A DNA stretch of 17,420 bases from UBA8886 sp002731655 (GCA_030754655.1 JASLZX010000019.1:1-17420), one strand, 5' to 3'; positions 6,413 to 14,675 are shown, numbered from the stretch's first letter. A program made the numbers and translations. Notes: generated by a model from the letters alone, not told the origin.

Positions 6413-6799
6413 ATGGCTGAGTTCAAAACCATAATTTCAGATCCCAAGACGCGCAAGGCGTTCAACCACGCGCTCTCCGAGAGCGACTCGAGCGCGCTCA
6501 TCGGCCGTTCCATCGGCGACGAGATTGACGGCATCTTCGTCAACCTCCCCGGCTACCGCCTGCAGATTACCGGCGGCAGCGACGGCTCGGGCATCCCGAT
6601 GCGCCCCGGCCTGCCGGGCGGGCGGCGGAAGCGGATGCTGCTCAGCCACTCCACCGGCTTCCGGCCGCAGCGACCTGGACAGCGCAAGCGTAAGATGGTG
6701 CGCGGGCAGGACCTCGGACCCGAAGTCTCACAACTGAACCTGAAGATTGTCGAGTATGGCCCCAAACCGGTCGAGGAATTGCTCGGAGCGGAGGGATGA
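6413..6799 (+). CDS. rps6e: 30S ribosomal protein S6e
   Basis: A 128-residue archaeal/eukaryotic-type S6e, a small-subunit protein. Family blocks are clear: FKTIISDPKTRKAF near the start, LIGRSIGDEIDG, LPGYRLQITGGSDGSGIPMRPGLPGG, RRKRMLLS, GFRP and RKRKMVRGQDLGPEVSQLNLKI. The length fits the archaeal form, which lacks the long phosphorylated C-terminus of eukaryotic S6. The start at 6413 is chosen from the TATA position and the AAGGTG four nt upstream. The next gene, aIF2-gamma, begins after a single spacer nucleotide. Confidence 0.95.
   Translation: MAEFKTIISDPKTRKAFNHALSESDSSALIGRSIGDEIDGIFVNLPGYRLQITGGSDGSGIPMRPGLPGGRRKRMLLSHSTGFRPQRPGQRKRKMVRGQDLGPEVSQLNLKIVEYGPKPVEELLGAEG
6790..6796 (+). 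promoter_or_regulatory. Shine-Dalgarno motif deciding the TTG start of aIF2-gamma
   Basis: GGAGGGA at the end of the S6e gene lies 4-5 nt before a TTG at 6801. An ATG at 6796-6798 overlaps the motif but is out of frame. Together these point to TTG as the start of aIF2-gamma. Confidence 0.6.
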
Positions 6800-6800
6800 C

Positions 6801-8009
6801 TTGGCAGGCGCTACTTCTCAGCCGGAAATCAACATCGGCATGGTCGGCCACGTCGACCACGGCAAGACCACCCTCACGCAGGCGCTAACCGGACGCTGGA
6901 CCGACCAGCACTCCGAGGAACAGAAACGCGGCATTTCCATCAAGCTGGGCTACGCTGACGCCGATTTCTACCGTGTCAAGGAGAACGGCGGCTACCGCTA
7001 CACTTCGCAGAAAGAGAAGGGAGCCAAATACCTGCGCACGGTCAGCTTCGTCGATGCGCCCGGCCACGAGACGCTGATGGCCATCATGCTCTCGGGAGCG
7101 GCCATCATGGACGCCGCCATCCTGCTTATCGCCGCTAACGAAAAGTGCCCGCAGCCGCAGACGCGAGAGCACCTTGCGGCGCTCGAGACGATGGGGCTCG
7201 AGAATATTGTTGTTGTACAAAACAAGATTGACGTCTGCTCCGAGCAGCGCGCGCAGGAATCCTATGCTGAAATCAGGGAATTCCTTGCCGGCACCTCGCT
7301 AGCAAATTCCCCCGTGGTCCCAGTCTCGGCGCACCACAACCGCAATATTGACCTGTTGATTGAGGTGCTCGAGGAACTTTTCCCGACGCCCGAGCGTAAT
7401 CCGCAGGCGGAGCTGTCGATGAACATCGCCCGCTCCTTCGACATTAACCGCCCCGGCACGCTGCCGAAAAAACTGAGAGGGGGCGTGATTGGCGGCTCGC
7501 TCATCCAGGGCAAGCTGGCGGTCGGGGATGAAATCGAAATCAGGCCGGGACGCAAGACCAACCGAGGCTGGGAACCGATCGTGACCAACGTCACCAGCCT
7601 GCACAGCGGCAGCAGCGAACGTAAGAGCGTAGCCGCGGGAGGGCTGGTCGCCATCGGCACCGGGCTAGACCCGGCAATCACGAAATCTGATTCAATGCTC
7701 GGCTCGCTCATCGGGCGCCCCGGGACGCTTCCTCCGGTGCTGGAGAAGCTCCGCATGGATGTGCAGCTGCTCGACCGGGCGGTCGGCACCAGCGGCAGCC
7801 AGCAGGTCGAGGCGCTGCGCACCAAGGAGCCGCTGATGCTTACCGTCGGAACTTCGACTACCGTCGGCATCCCTATTCAGGTTAACGAAAAATGGCTCGA
7901 AGCTTCGCTCAAACTGCCGGTCTGCGCAGCCGAAGGACAGCGGATTGCTATCAGCCGTCGCATCGACGCACGCTGGCACCTGATTGGCTATGGAATCCTG
8001 CAAACATGA
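6801..8009 (+). CDS. eif2g: translation initiation factor 2 subunit gamma (aIF2-gamma)
   Basis: The GTPase subunit of aIF2, which carries Met-tRNAi to the ribosome. With the TTG start it has 402 residues, close to the family norm of about 410. It shows G1 GHVDHGKTT (16-24), switch I KRGISIKLGYAD, G3 DAPGH (85-89), NKID, then the domain II and III blocks (RSFDINRPGT, RGGVIGGSLIQG, GGLVAIGTGLDP, MLTVGTSTTVGI, SRRIDARWHLIGYG). One oddity is that the region after switch I, which in many archaeal and eukaryotic homologues holds a Cys4 zinc knuckle, is YRVKENGGYRYTSQKEKG with no cysteine. It sits in an operon with S6e upstream and a PIN gene that overlaps its stop as ATGA. Confidence 0.96.
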   Translation: MAGATSQPEINIGMVGHVDHGKTTLTQALTGRWTDQHSEEQKRGISIKLGYADADFYRVKENGGYRYTSQKEKGAKYLRTVSFVDAPGHETLMAIMLSGAAIMDAAILLIAANEKCPQPQTREHLAALETMGLENIVVVQNKIDVCSEQRAQESYAEIREFLAGTSLANSPVVPVSAHHNRNIDLLIEVLEELFPTPERNPQAELSMNIARSFDINRPGTLPKKLRGGVIGGSLIQGKLAVGDEIEIRPGRKTNRGWEPIVTNVTSLHSGSSERKSVAAGGLVAIGTGLDPAITKSDSMLGSLIGRPGTLPPVLEKLRMDVQLLDRAVGTSGSQQVEALRTKEPLMLTVGTSTTVGIPIQVNEKWLEASLKLPVCAAEGQRIAISRRIDARWHLIGYGILQT

Positions 8010-8365
8010 CTCTCGTCTTCCCCGATACCAACATCCTCCTCTGGCCCTTCGCGGGCGGCCCCGACTTCCGCGAGGCGATTAACGAGGTGTTGCCGGACGC
8101 CGACATCCGCATCGCCAGCTGCGTGATCGAGGAGCTGGAGATGCTAGGGACGCCCGACGCGAAGTCGGCGGCCGAATTTTGCCAGAAAATGACAGTCATC
8201 AACCTCGGCATCGGCAGCGCCGACAACGTGCTGCTTGAGGCAGCCCGGCGTGGCGCAATAGTGGTGACCAACGACCGCGAGCTCATCGAGCGCATCCTCG
8301 ACAACCACGGGCGCGTGCTACGTCCCCGCGGTGGCTACAAGCTGGAGCTGCAGCCGGCGGAATGA
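8006..8365 (+). CDS. PIN-domain protein (likely rRNA-processing type)
   Basis: A 119-residue single PIN domain. The four acidic metal-binding positions of PIN nucleases are visible: Asp7 (FPDTNI), Glu43 (VIEELE), Asp73 (GSADN) and Asp90 (TNDREL). The start ATG overlaps the aIF2-gamma stop (ATGA, 8006-8009) and the next gene overlaps this stop in the same way. A PIN protein related to Fcf1/Utp24 beside aIF2-gamma and S6e is a common archaeal arrangement, so a role in rRNA maturation is more likely than a VapC toxin. There is also no antitoxin-like partner. The exact RNA target is not shown by the sequence. Confidence 0.9.
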   Translation: MTLVFPDTNILLWPFAGGPDFREAINEVLPDADIRIASCVIEELEMLGTPDAKSAAEFCQKMTVINLGIGSADNVLLEAARRGAIVVTNDRELIERILDNHGRVLRPRGGYKLELQPAE

Positions 8366-9480
8366 GCGCGGTGGCAGCGGGCGGCGAAAGCCGGGAACGC
8401 GTCACACCGCCGCCAGTTCCCGCAGGCGATTTTACCCCCGCCCAGCAAGCGCGCCGCGAGGAGCTGCTGCACGACCCCGTCAGGCAATTCCGGGTCGCCG
8501 AGCACCCTGGCACGGTGCAACTGCTCGACGCGATGCGTGGAGGCAGCTTCCAGGGGCGACAGCTGGGCGAGGCGGCGGCGCTCTTCGAGCGGCAGTCGCA
8601 CGCGGACTTGGGGATTATCTGGTCGCTGGCGGGGAGCCTTTTCAGCGCCGGGATGCGGCAGGTGGTCATCGACTCCATCCGCAGCGGGCTGGCCGACCTG
8701 CTGATCTGCACCGGGGCGCTGTTCGAGCAGGATATGCTCGAGGCGCTGGGGCACTCGCACTACCGCTGCCGGCCAGACATGGACGACGGCGAATTGCAGG
8801 AACTGCTGGTGGACCGGGTCTACGACCATCTGCTCGATGAGCTAGCATTGCGGCAGGTGGATGCCACCTACATCCAGATTGCCGATGGTATGGAGCCGGG
8901 ACGCTACTCCAGCCGCGCCTTCCTCGCCAAGTGTGGCCGCTGGCTCGCTTCGGCCGAGGGCGTGCAGGACTCGGTACTGCAGGCCGCCTTCGAAATGGAG
9001 GTGCCCATCTTCGTCCCAGCGCTCAACGACTGCTCGGTCGGCGTCGGGCTGGTGATGCACCAAGCACAGCGTGGGCTCGATAACAGTGTCGGTATCGACA
9101 GCATCCGCGATTTCCACGAGCTGGCCGAGCTGAAGGCGTGGGCGGGCGATACCGGGCTGCTGGTCGTCGGTGGCGGCGTCCCTAAAAACTACGCGCAGGA
9201 CGCGGTTATCGCGGCAGAGATGCTGGGGCATACGCCCTGCCGCCACCGCTTCGGTATCCAGCTCTCGGTCGCCGACGTGCGCGATGGTGGCCTTTCAGGG
9301 TCGACGCTACGCGAGGCGATTTCGTGGGGCAAGAACGACCGCGAAATCGAGGAAGTGATGGTGTGGGGCGAAGTCTCGATTGCGTTCCCGTTGCTCGTCG
9401 CCTACGCCTGGCACAAGCGGCTGGAGCAACCGCGCCAGCCGCGTCGGCTGGCGCGGTTCTTCGACGACCAATCCTTTTAA
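8362..9480 (+). CDS. dys: deoxyhypusine synthase family protein
   Basis: A 372-residue protein of the deoxyhypusine synthase fold, an NAD-dependent enzyme that moves the aminobutyl group of spermidine to a lysine of aIF5A. Seen here are DLGIIWSLAGSLFSAGM, DLLICTGALFEQD, VPIFVPALNDCSVG, GGGVPKNY and EAISWGK, whose Lys324 matches the catalytic Lys329 of the human enzyme, then AFPLLVAYAW. The human His288 position (VKHH) is Asn276 (VPKN), a pattern I associate with the DHS-like clade that in some bacteria makes homospermidine. The translation operon context (ATGA overlap with the PIN gene, after S6e and aIF2-gamma) favours aIF5A as substrate. The activity stays open. The first 25 residues are a Pro-rich extension. 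Confidence 0.85.
   Translation: MSAVAAGGESRERVTPPPVPAGDFTPAQQARREELLHDPVRQFRVAEHPGTVQLLDAMRGGSFQGRQLGEAAALFERQSHADLGIIWSLAGSLFSAGMRQVVIDSIRSGLADLLICTGALFEQDMLEALGHSHYRCRPDMDDGELQELLVDRVYDHLLDELALRQVDATYIQIADGMEPGRYSSRAFLAKCGRWLASAEGVQDSVLQAAFEMEVPIFVPALNDCSVGVGLVMHQAQRGLDNSVGIDSIRDFHELAELKAWAGDTGLLVVGGGVPKNYAQDAVIAAEMLGHTPCRHRFGIQLSVADVRDGGLSGSTLREAISWGKNDREIEEVMVWGEVSIAFPLLVAYAWHKRLEQPRQPRRLARFFDDQSF
9474..9480 (+). promoter_or_regulatory. possible TATA box of aceE
   Basis: CTTTTAA at the very end of the DHS-family gene is centred about 30 nt before the aceE ATG at 9508. No Shine-Dalgarno motif precedes that ATG. This suggests aceE may have its own promoter and not depend on read-through across the 27-nt gap. 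Confidence 0.35.
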
Positions 9481-9507
9481 CACCACCAATGTCGCCCCGA
9501 GCCTGAC

Positions 9508-12165
9508 ATGCAGGATGACTTCACGCAGCAGCTGCCCGACCGCGACCCGCAGGAGACGCGCGAGTGGATTGAGTCGCTGGAAGCGGTAATCGAGACAGGC
9601 GGCAGCGGCCGCGCGCGCAACCTGCTCTACCGGCTGCTCGAAGCCGCGCAGGCGCAGGGCGTCGCGATTCCCGAAGTGCTCAACACGCCCTACATCAACA
9701 CCATCCCCGCCAGCGCCGAACCGCCCTACCCGGGCGACGAAGGCATCGAACGGCGCATCCGGCGCATCATTCGCTGGAATGCAGCGATGATGGTCTCGCG
9801 CGCCAACAAGCGGCACGGCGGTATCGGGGGCCACATCTCGACCTACGCCTCGGCGGCGAGCCTCTACGAAATCGGCTTCCAGCACTTCTTCCGCGGCAAG
9901 GGGCAGGGGGCGGGCGACCTCGTATATTTCCAGGGCCACGCCTCTCCCGGCATCTACTCGCGCGCGTTCCTCGAAGGGCGGCTGACGCAGGTGCAGATGG
10001 ACCACTTCCGCCGCGAGGCGTTCACCGCGGGGCTTTCGTCCTATCCGCATCCACGGCTAATGCCTGATTTCTGGGAGTTCCCGACCGTCTCGATGGGTCT
10101 CGGCCCGACCAACGCCATCTACCAGGCGCGCTTCAACCGCTATCTGCACGCGCGCGGGATTGCCGACACCAGCCGCTCGCGCGTCTGGGCCTTCCCCGGC
10201 GACGGCGAATGCGACGAGCCGGAGACGCTGCACGCGCTGACGCTGGCGGCGCGCGAGAACCTCGATAACCTGACATTTGTCGTCAACTGCAACCTGCAGC
10301 GGCTCGACGGGCCGGTGCGCGGCAACGGCAAGATTATCCAGGAGCTGGAGGCAAAATTCCTCGGCGCCGGCTGGAACGTCATCAAGGTCATCTGGGGCAG
10401 CGACTGGGACCCGCTGCTGGCACGCGACAGCGACGGGCTGCTGCTGGCGCGGATGGAGGAAACGCTCGACGGTGACTACCAGCGGCTCGCGGTGGAGTCA
10501 GCCGACAACATCCGCGAGCAGTTCTTCGGCCCGGAGCTGCAGCACCTCGTCGCGGGGATTCCCGACGACAAGCTGACGCGCATGCGCCGCGGGGGGCACG
10601 ACACACAGAAAGTTTACGCGGCCTACAAGGCGGCGGTCGAGCACGAGGGAGTGCCGACCGCCATCCTCGCCAAGACGGTCAAGGGCTGGGCGCTCGGAGG
10701 TGGCTTCGAGGCGCGCAACATCGCCCACCAGAAGAAGGCGCTTGAGGCGCCGGACCTGAAATTCTTCCGCGACCTGCTCGAGCTGCCGATTCCCGACGAC
10801 GAGCTCGAAGATTTCCCCTACTACCTGCCGGCGGCCGACAGCGAAGAGGTGCAATACCTGCTCTCGCACCGCGACGCGCTGGGCGGCTGCATTCCGCACC
10901 GCACCCGCAAGGCGACGGAAATCACGTTGCCAAAGCGCGATGCCTACAGGGAGTTCGACGACGGTAGCGGCAAACAGGAAGTCTCAACGACGATGGCATT
11001 CGTGCGGCTGATGCGCAACCTGATGCTCTCGGGCGAGTTCGGAAAGCGTATCGTCCCCATCGTCCCGGACGAGGCTCGCACCTTCGGGATTGAGGCGCTC
11101 TTCACCGAATTCAAGATTTACAACGCGCTCGGGCAGGATTACACCCCGGTCGACTCCAAATTATTATTATCTTACGTCGAGGCGGAGGACGGGCAAATCC
11201 TGGAGGAGGGCATCTCCGAAGCGGGAGCGATGAGCTCCTTTACGGCGGCCGGCACGACCTACGCCAGCTTCGGCGAACAGACCATCCCGTTCTACATCTT
11301 CTACTCGATGTTCGGCTTCCAGCGCGTCGGCGATGCCATCTGGTGCGCTGCCGACTCGCGCGCCAAGGGCTTCCTGCTCGGCGCGACCGCCGGCCGCACG
11401 ACGCTCAACGGCGAGGGGCTGCAGCACCAGGACGGGCATTCGCTGCTGATCGCTAGCACGGTCCCCTGCTGCCTTGCCTACGACCCGGCATTCGCTTACG
11501 AAATTGCGGTCATCGTGCGCGAGGGGCTGCGGCGCATGGTCGACGAGGACGAAGACTTGCTCTACTACCTGACGCTCTACAACGAAAACCACCCGATGCC
11601 GCCCAAGCCGCCCCGCGCCGAGCGCGGCATCATCCAGGGCATCTACCGCTTTGCCAAGCCGGCGAAACCACAGGTGCGGCTCTTCGGCAGCGGCTCAATC
11701 ATGCAGCAAGTGCTGCGCGCCGCCGACATCCTGCAAGAGCAGTTCGGCGTCGCCGCCGAAATCTGGTCTGTAACGAGCTATGGCGGGCTGCGGCGCGATG
11801 CGCTGAAGTGCGAGCGCTGGAACTGGCTGCACCCCGGCGAGAAAGAAAAAACGCCCTACATCCAGCAACAACTGGGCAAGCGTGGACTGCCAACTGTCGC
11901 CGCGACCGACTTCATGCGTGCCGTCCCTGACATGGTCGGCAAGTGGGTGCCCGGCCCCTACACAACGCTCGGCACCGACGGTTTCGGCCGCAGCGATACC
12001 CGCGAGCAGCTGCGCAGCTTCTTCGAAGTCAGCGGCGAGCACATCACCGTCGCCGCACTGAACGCGCTCGCGCAGTCAGGCAAATACCTGGCCAAGGACG
12101 TCGCGAGCGCCATCAAGGCGCTCGGAGTCGATCCGGAGCTGGCCGATCCGTTCTATTCTTACTGA
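9508..12165 (+). CDS. aceE: pyruvate dehydrogenase E1 component, homodimeric (AceE) type
   Basis: An 885-residue protein collinear with bacterial AceE (887 in E. coli). AceE decarboxylates pyruvate with thiamine diphosphate and passes the acetyl group to lipoyl-E2. The cofactor motif is GDGECDEPETLHA (231-243), ending at NCNLQRLDGPVRGN (260-273). Other family blocks are HGGIGGHISTYAS, GDLVYFQGHASPG, GLSSYPHPRLMPDFW, RRGGHDTQKVYAA, GFEARNIAHQ, VPDEARTFGIEALF, FYIFYSMFGFQR, TAGRTTLNGEGLQHQDGHS, CERWNWLHP and VLGTDGFGRSD-like LGTDGFGRSD. There is no truncation. This type is bacterial; archaeal 2-oxoacid dehydrogenases known to me use separate E1 alpha and beta chains, so transfer from bacteria is likely. 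No E2 or E3 gene lies in the window. It ends 14 nt before the convergent thermosome gene. Confidence 0.96.
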   Translation: MQDDFTQQLPDRDPQETREWIESLEAVIETGGSGRARNLLYRLLEAAQAQGVAIPEVLNTPYINTIPASAEPPYPGDEGIERRIRRIIRWNAAMMVSRANKRHGGIGGHISTYASAASLYEIGFQHFFRGKGQGAGDLVYFQGHASPGIYSRAFLEGRLTQVQMDHFRREAFTAGLSSYPHPRLMPDFWEFPTVSMGLGPTNAIYQARFNRYLHARGIADTSRSRVWAFPGDGECDEPETLHALTLAARENLDNLTFVVNCNLQRLDGPVRGNGKIIQELEAKFLGAGWNVIKVIWGSDWDPLLARDSDGLLLARMEETLDGDYQRLAVESADNIREQFFGPELQHLVAGIPDDKLTRMRRGGHDTQKVYAAYKAAVEHEGVPTAILAKTVKGWALGGGFEARNIAHQKKALEAPDLKFFRDLLELPIPDDELEDFPYYLPAADSEEVQYLLSHRDALGGCIPHRTRKATEITLPKRDAYREFDDGSGKQEVSTTMAFVRLMRNLMLSGEFGKRIVPIVPDEARTFGIEALFTEFKIYNALGQDYTPVDSKLLLSYVEAEDGQILEEGISEAGAMSSFTAAGTTYASFGEQTIPFYIFYSMFGFQRVGDAIWCAADSRAKGFLLGATAGRTTLNGEGLQHQDGHSLLIASTVPCCLAYDPAFAYEIAVIVREGLRRMVDEDEDLLYYLTLYNENHPMPPKPPRAERGIIQGIYRFAKPAKPQVRLFGSGSIMQQVLRAADILQEQFGVAAEIWSVTSYGGLRRDALKCERWNWLHPGEKEKTPYIQQQLGKRGLPTVAATDFMRAVPDMVGKWVPGPYTTLGTDGFGRSDTREQLRSFFEVSGEHITVAALNALAQSGKYLAKDVASAIKALGVDPELADPFYSY

Positions 12166-12179
12166 ACGGGAAACCGACC

Positions 12180-13820
12180 CTACATTCCCGGCATGCCGCC
12201 GCCCATGTCGCCGCCGGGCGGCATCGGCGACACTTCGGGCGCCCGTGAGGCGATAATGTCGTCAATGCGCAGGATCATGCTCGCGACGTCGGTGGCAGAC
12301 GAGATGGCCTGCGTCTTGACACGGAGCGGTTCCATCACGTTACGCGAGCGCATGTTGACTACCTTGCCGCTGAAGACGTCGAGCCCCGCGTGGGGGTTGC
12401 GCCCCTTGCGAGTGTGCGCCTTGCGCAGCGCCATCAGCGTGTCGATGACATCCAGCCCGGCGTTCTCGGCCAGCGTGCGCGGCACGATTTCAATCGCGTC
12501 TGCGAACGCCTCGATGGCGAGCTGCTCGCGGCCGCCGACGCGCGGCGCATACTTGCGCAGCTTCAGCGCCAGCTCGATTTCGGCTGCGCCGCCGCCGGTC
12601 ACCATGCGGCCGTCTTCGATGACCAGCGAAACTACGCCAATGGCGTCTTCGAGGTTGCGCTCGATTTCGTCGATGACATGCTCGGTCCCACCACGGACCA
12701 GGATGGACACCGACTTGGGATTGCTGCAGTTGGTGATGAAGGTCATGTCGTCGTCGCCAATCCTGCGCGTTTCGACGAGACCAGCTGCGCCAAGGTCATC
12801 CTTGGAAATCGAGTCGATGCTCGAGACAATGCTGCCGCCGGTCGCGCGCGCCAGCGCTTCCATATCGGACTTCTTGGCGCGCCGGATGGCCATGATATCC
12901 TGCTTGGCCATGAAGTGCTGCGCCAGGTCGTCAATACCTTTCTGGCAGACGACAACATTCGCACCCGCCTTCTTAACTTTCGTGACGAGTTTGCGGATGG
13001 TATCTTCTTCTTGGTCAAGGAACGCCTGCACCTGCGACGGGTCGTTAATCTGGATTTTGGCGTCGAACTCGGTCTTGCGGATTTCGAACGCCGCATCGAC
13101 CAGCGCCACCTTCGCTTTCTCGATACGACGTGGCATTCCCGTATGCACCGGCTCCTTGTCCAGGATTATGCCAGTCACCAGTTCGGTGTCGCCGATAGAA
13201 GCGCCCTGCTTCTTCTGGATCTTGATGTCATCACGGTCGACCGTCATGTTGCGGTCGCTGCTCTCGGCAACCGACCGGACAGCACTCACGGTAATCTCGG
13301 CCAGAAACTCTGCCATCGCCTCGGAGGACTTGCCAGTCATCGCGGTGACGGCAACCGCCCGGAGTTTGGCGGTCTCGTTACGCCGGATGGGGCGCGAATA
13401 CTTCTGCAGCGTCGCCTCCGCTTCCGTCGCGGCACGGCGGTAGCCGTTGCCTATGGCGGTGGCATGGACTCCCTTATTGAGCAACTCCTCGGCGTTCTTC
13501 AGGAGTTCGCCGGCAAAGATGACGGCAGTGGTGGTGCCGTCGCCACATTCGGAATCTTGCGTCTTGGCGACCTCGACAATCATCTTGGCGGCCGGATGCT
13601 CGACCTCGATTTCCTTGAGAATCGTGACGCCGTCGTTGGTAATCACGACGTCGCCCATCGAGTCGACCATCATCTTGTCCATGCCCTTTGGGCCAAGGGT
13701 GCTGCGCACCGCTTCGGCTATCGCCTTGGCTGCAGCGATGTTGTTGTGCGTGGCCTGTCGGCCGGTGTCGCGCTGAGTGCCCTCCTTGAGGATGAGCACA
13801 GGGGTATTGCCTGACATCAT
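12180..13820 (-). CDS. thsA: thermosome (group II chaperonin) subunit
   Basis: A 546-residue group II chaperonin subunit that builds the cytosolic ATP-driven double-ring folding chamber. It shows the nucleotide-binding blocks LGPKGMDKMMVD (42-53) and GDGTTTAV (93-100), the apical and intermediate regions (KKQGASIGDTELVTGIILDK, CQKGIDDLAQHF), the ATPase-domain block VTGGGAAEIELA, and VPRTLAENAGLD, GLDVFSGKV and ILRIDDII. The C-terminus ends in the Gly/Met-rich tail GGDMGGGMPGM that fills the chamber floor. Two ATG codons stand in tandem at 13815-13820, and either could be used. A TATA box 25 nt upstream predicts a leaderless mRNA. No second subunit gene is in the window. Confidence 0.97.
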   Translation of the reverse strand: MMSGNTPVLILKEGTQRDTGRQATHNNIAAAKAIAEAVRSTLGPKGMDKMMVDSMGDVVITNDGVTILKEIEVEHPAAKMIVEVAKTQDSECGDGTTTAVIFAGELLKNAEELLNKGVHATAIGNGYRRAATEAEATLQKYSRPIRRNETAKLRAVAVTAMTGKSSEAMAEFLAEITVSAVRSVAESSDRNMTVDRDDIKIQKKQGASIGDTELVTGIILDKEPVHTGMPRRIEKAKVALVDAAFEIRKTEFDAKIQINDPSQVQAFLDQEEDTIRKLVTKVKKAGANVVVCQKGIDDLAQHFMAKQDIMAIRRAKKSDMEALARATGGSIVSSIDSISKDDLGAAGLVETRRIGDDDMTFITNCSNPKSVSILVRGGTEHVIDEIERNLEDAIGVVSLVIEDGRMVTGGGAAEIELALKLRKYAPRVGGREQLAIEAFADAIEIVPRTLAENAGLDVIDTLMALRKAHTRKGRNPHAGLDVFSGKVVNMRSRNVMEPLRVKTQAISSATDVASMILRIDDIIASRAPEVSPMPPGGDMGGGMPGM

Positions 13821-13840
13821 GGCGCGCCACCGTAAGGCGA

Positions 13841-13850
13841 TATATAAAAA
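13841..13850 (-). promoter_or_regulatory. TATA box of the thermosome gene
   Basis: TTTTTATATA on the minus strand is centred 25 nt upstream of the first ATG (13820). It is the strongest AT-rich element in an otherwise GC-rich stretch, as expected for a highly expressed chaperonin. Confidence 0.7.
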
Positions 13851-13862
13851 ATTAACACTGTT

Positions 13863-13875
13863 TTAGGAAAAATGA
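13863..13875 (-). terminator. possible T-rich terminator of the DUF92 gene
   Basis: Just after the DUF92 stop codon (13879-13881), the minus strand reads ATTTTTCCTAAAA, the kind of U-rich run that ends archaeal transcripts. There is no hairpin. The run lies only about 15 nt before the thermosome TATA box, so it may simply be AT-rich promoter-proximal sequence. Confidence 0.3.
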
Positions 13876-13878
13876 AGT

Positions 13879-14655
13879 TTAATTTCGGAAAAAGTCCAGC
13901 AATGGCAGTGAAATGAGCGCACTTGTGCCGATTGCAACAAAGTTTACGCCACCTTTTCCCAGCCATCCCCACCTTTCGGCAGTTGCACCCAGCACCGAAT
14001 CCAGCTGGCAACCGGTAAAACCGAGCATTGTCGGCAGGAAAAGCAGCAGATAGTCGAAATTTCCCGCCTGTTTCCATTCAAAACCTTCGGGCCAGCCCAC
14101 GAGAACGAACACAGCGAGTGAAATCATGCTCATGCTCAGCGCCGAAAGTCCCGCCGCCAGCGAGCCAATAAGCGAAATTCCGCCGTCGGTCCCCGGCGGA
14201 ACTCGCGTGCCGGGGCTGGTAATCAACACCGGCGCCGGCGCGAACACTCCGATTTCGCTAGCCAGCGTGTCGGCGGCCGCGGCCGCCAGTGAGGTGGTGA
14301 ACGCTATCAGCGCCTGCTCGGGGCTGAGCCAGCCGCCGCCGTAGGCCAGCGCGACCAGCGCCGGCACCGTTCCGTTCGACAGGACGTTGGTGCCGCCGCG
14401 GGTGCCCTCCTTGGATTCCTCAACGCCGAGCTGTAGCTTGAAGTGAAAGCCAAAACGGGTTGCCAGAAACGAACCGCCGACAAAGATTAGCAGCAGCACC
14501 AGCCAGCTCCAATGGCCCATCGTGGCGGAGATGAAGCAAATCAGGAACGCCAGGATGGTGCCGACTAGGTCGAGCACACGCGCCTTGTAGGCAATGCCGG
14601 CAATCGCTCCGCTCGCGAGCGCAATCACTGCTATCTGGAACGGCTCCAGCTCCAC
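13879..14655 (-). CDS. DUF92 family membrane protein (polyprenol/phytol phosphate kinase relative)
   Basis: A 258-residue membrane protein of the DUF92 family, related to the plant phytyl-phosphate kinase VTE6. Family blocks seen are ESKEGTRGGTNVLSNG, AAAAADTLASEIGVF, GTRVPPGTDGGISLIG and GCQLDSVLGATAERWG, with about six hydrophobic helices between them. In archaea the role is not established; handling of isoprenoid phosphates for lipid or sugar-carrier synthesis is a family-based guess. I start at the GTG of 14653-14655, which lies about 26 nt after a TATA box and 9 nt after AAGGTG. The GTG at 14665-14667 would be too close to the TATA box and would add four residues. It follows the phosphohexomutase gene but has its own promoter. 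Confidence 0.83.
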   Translation of the reverse strand: MELEPFQIAVIALASGAIAGIAYKARVLDLVGTILAFLICFISATMGHWSWLVLLLIFVGGSFLATRFGFHFKLQLGVEESKEGTRGGTNVLSNGTVPALVALAYGGGWLSPEQALIAFTTSLAAAAADTLASEIGVFAPAPVLITSPGTRVPPGTDGGISLIGSLAAGLSALSMSMISLAVFVLVGWPEGFEWKQAGNFDYLLLFLPTMLGFTGCQLDSVLGATAERWGWLGKGGVNFVAIGTSALISLPLLDFFRN

Positions 14656-14675
14656 GCTGGCGCGCACCTTGGGGG

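Noticed and set aside
8006..8365. PIN protein considered as a VapC toxin
   Set aside because: There is no VapB-like antitoxin beside it, and it is locked between aIF2-gamma and a DHS-family gene by stop-start overlaps, as in a housekeeping operon.
12390..13814. 474-residue plus-strand open frame opposite the thermosome gene
   Set aside because: The thermosome match on the minus strand is unambiguous over its full length, with its own TATA box. The plus frame has no recognisable motifs and is a GC-driven shadow.
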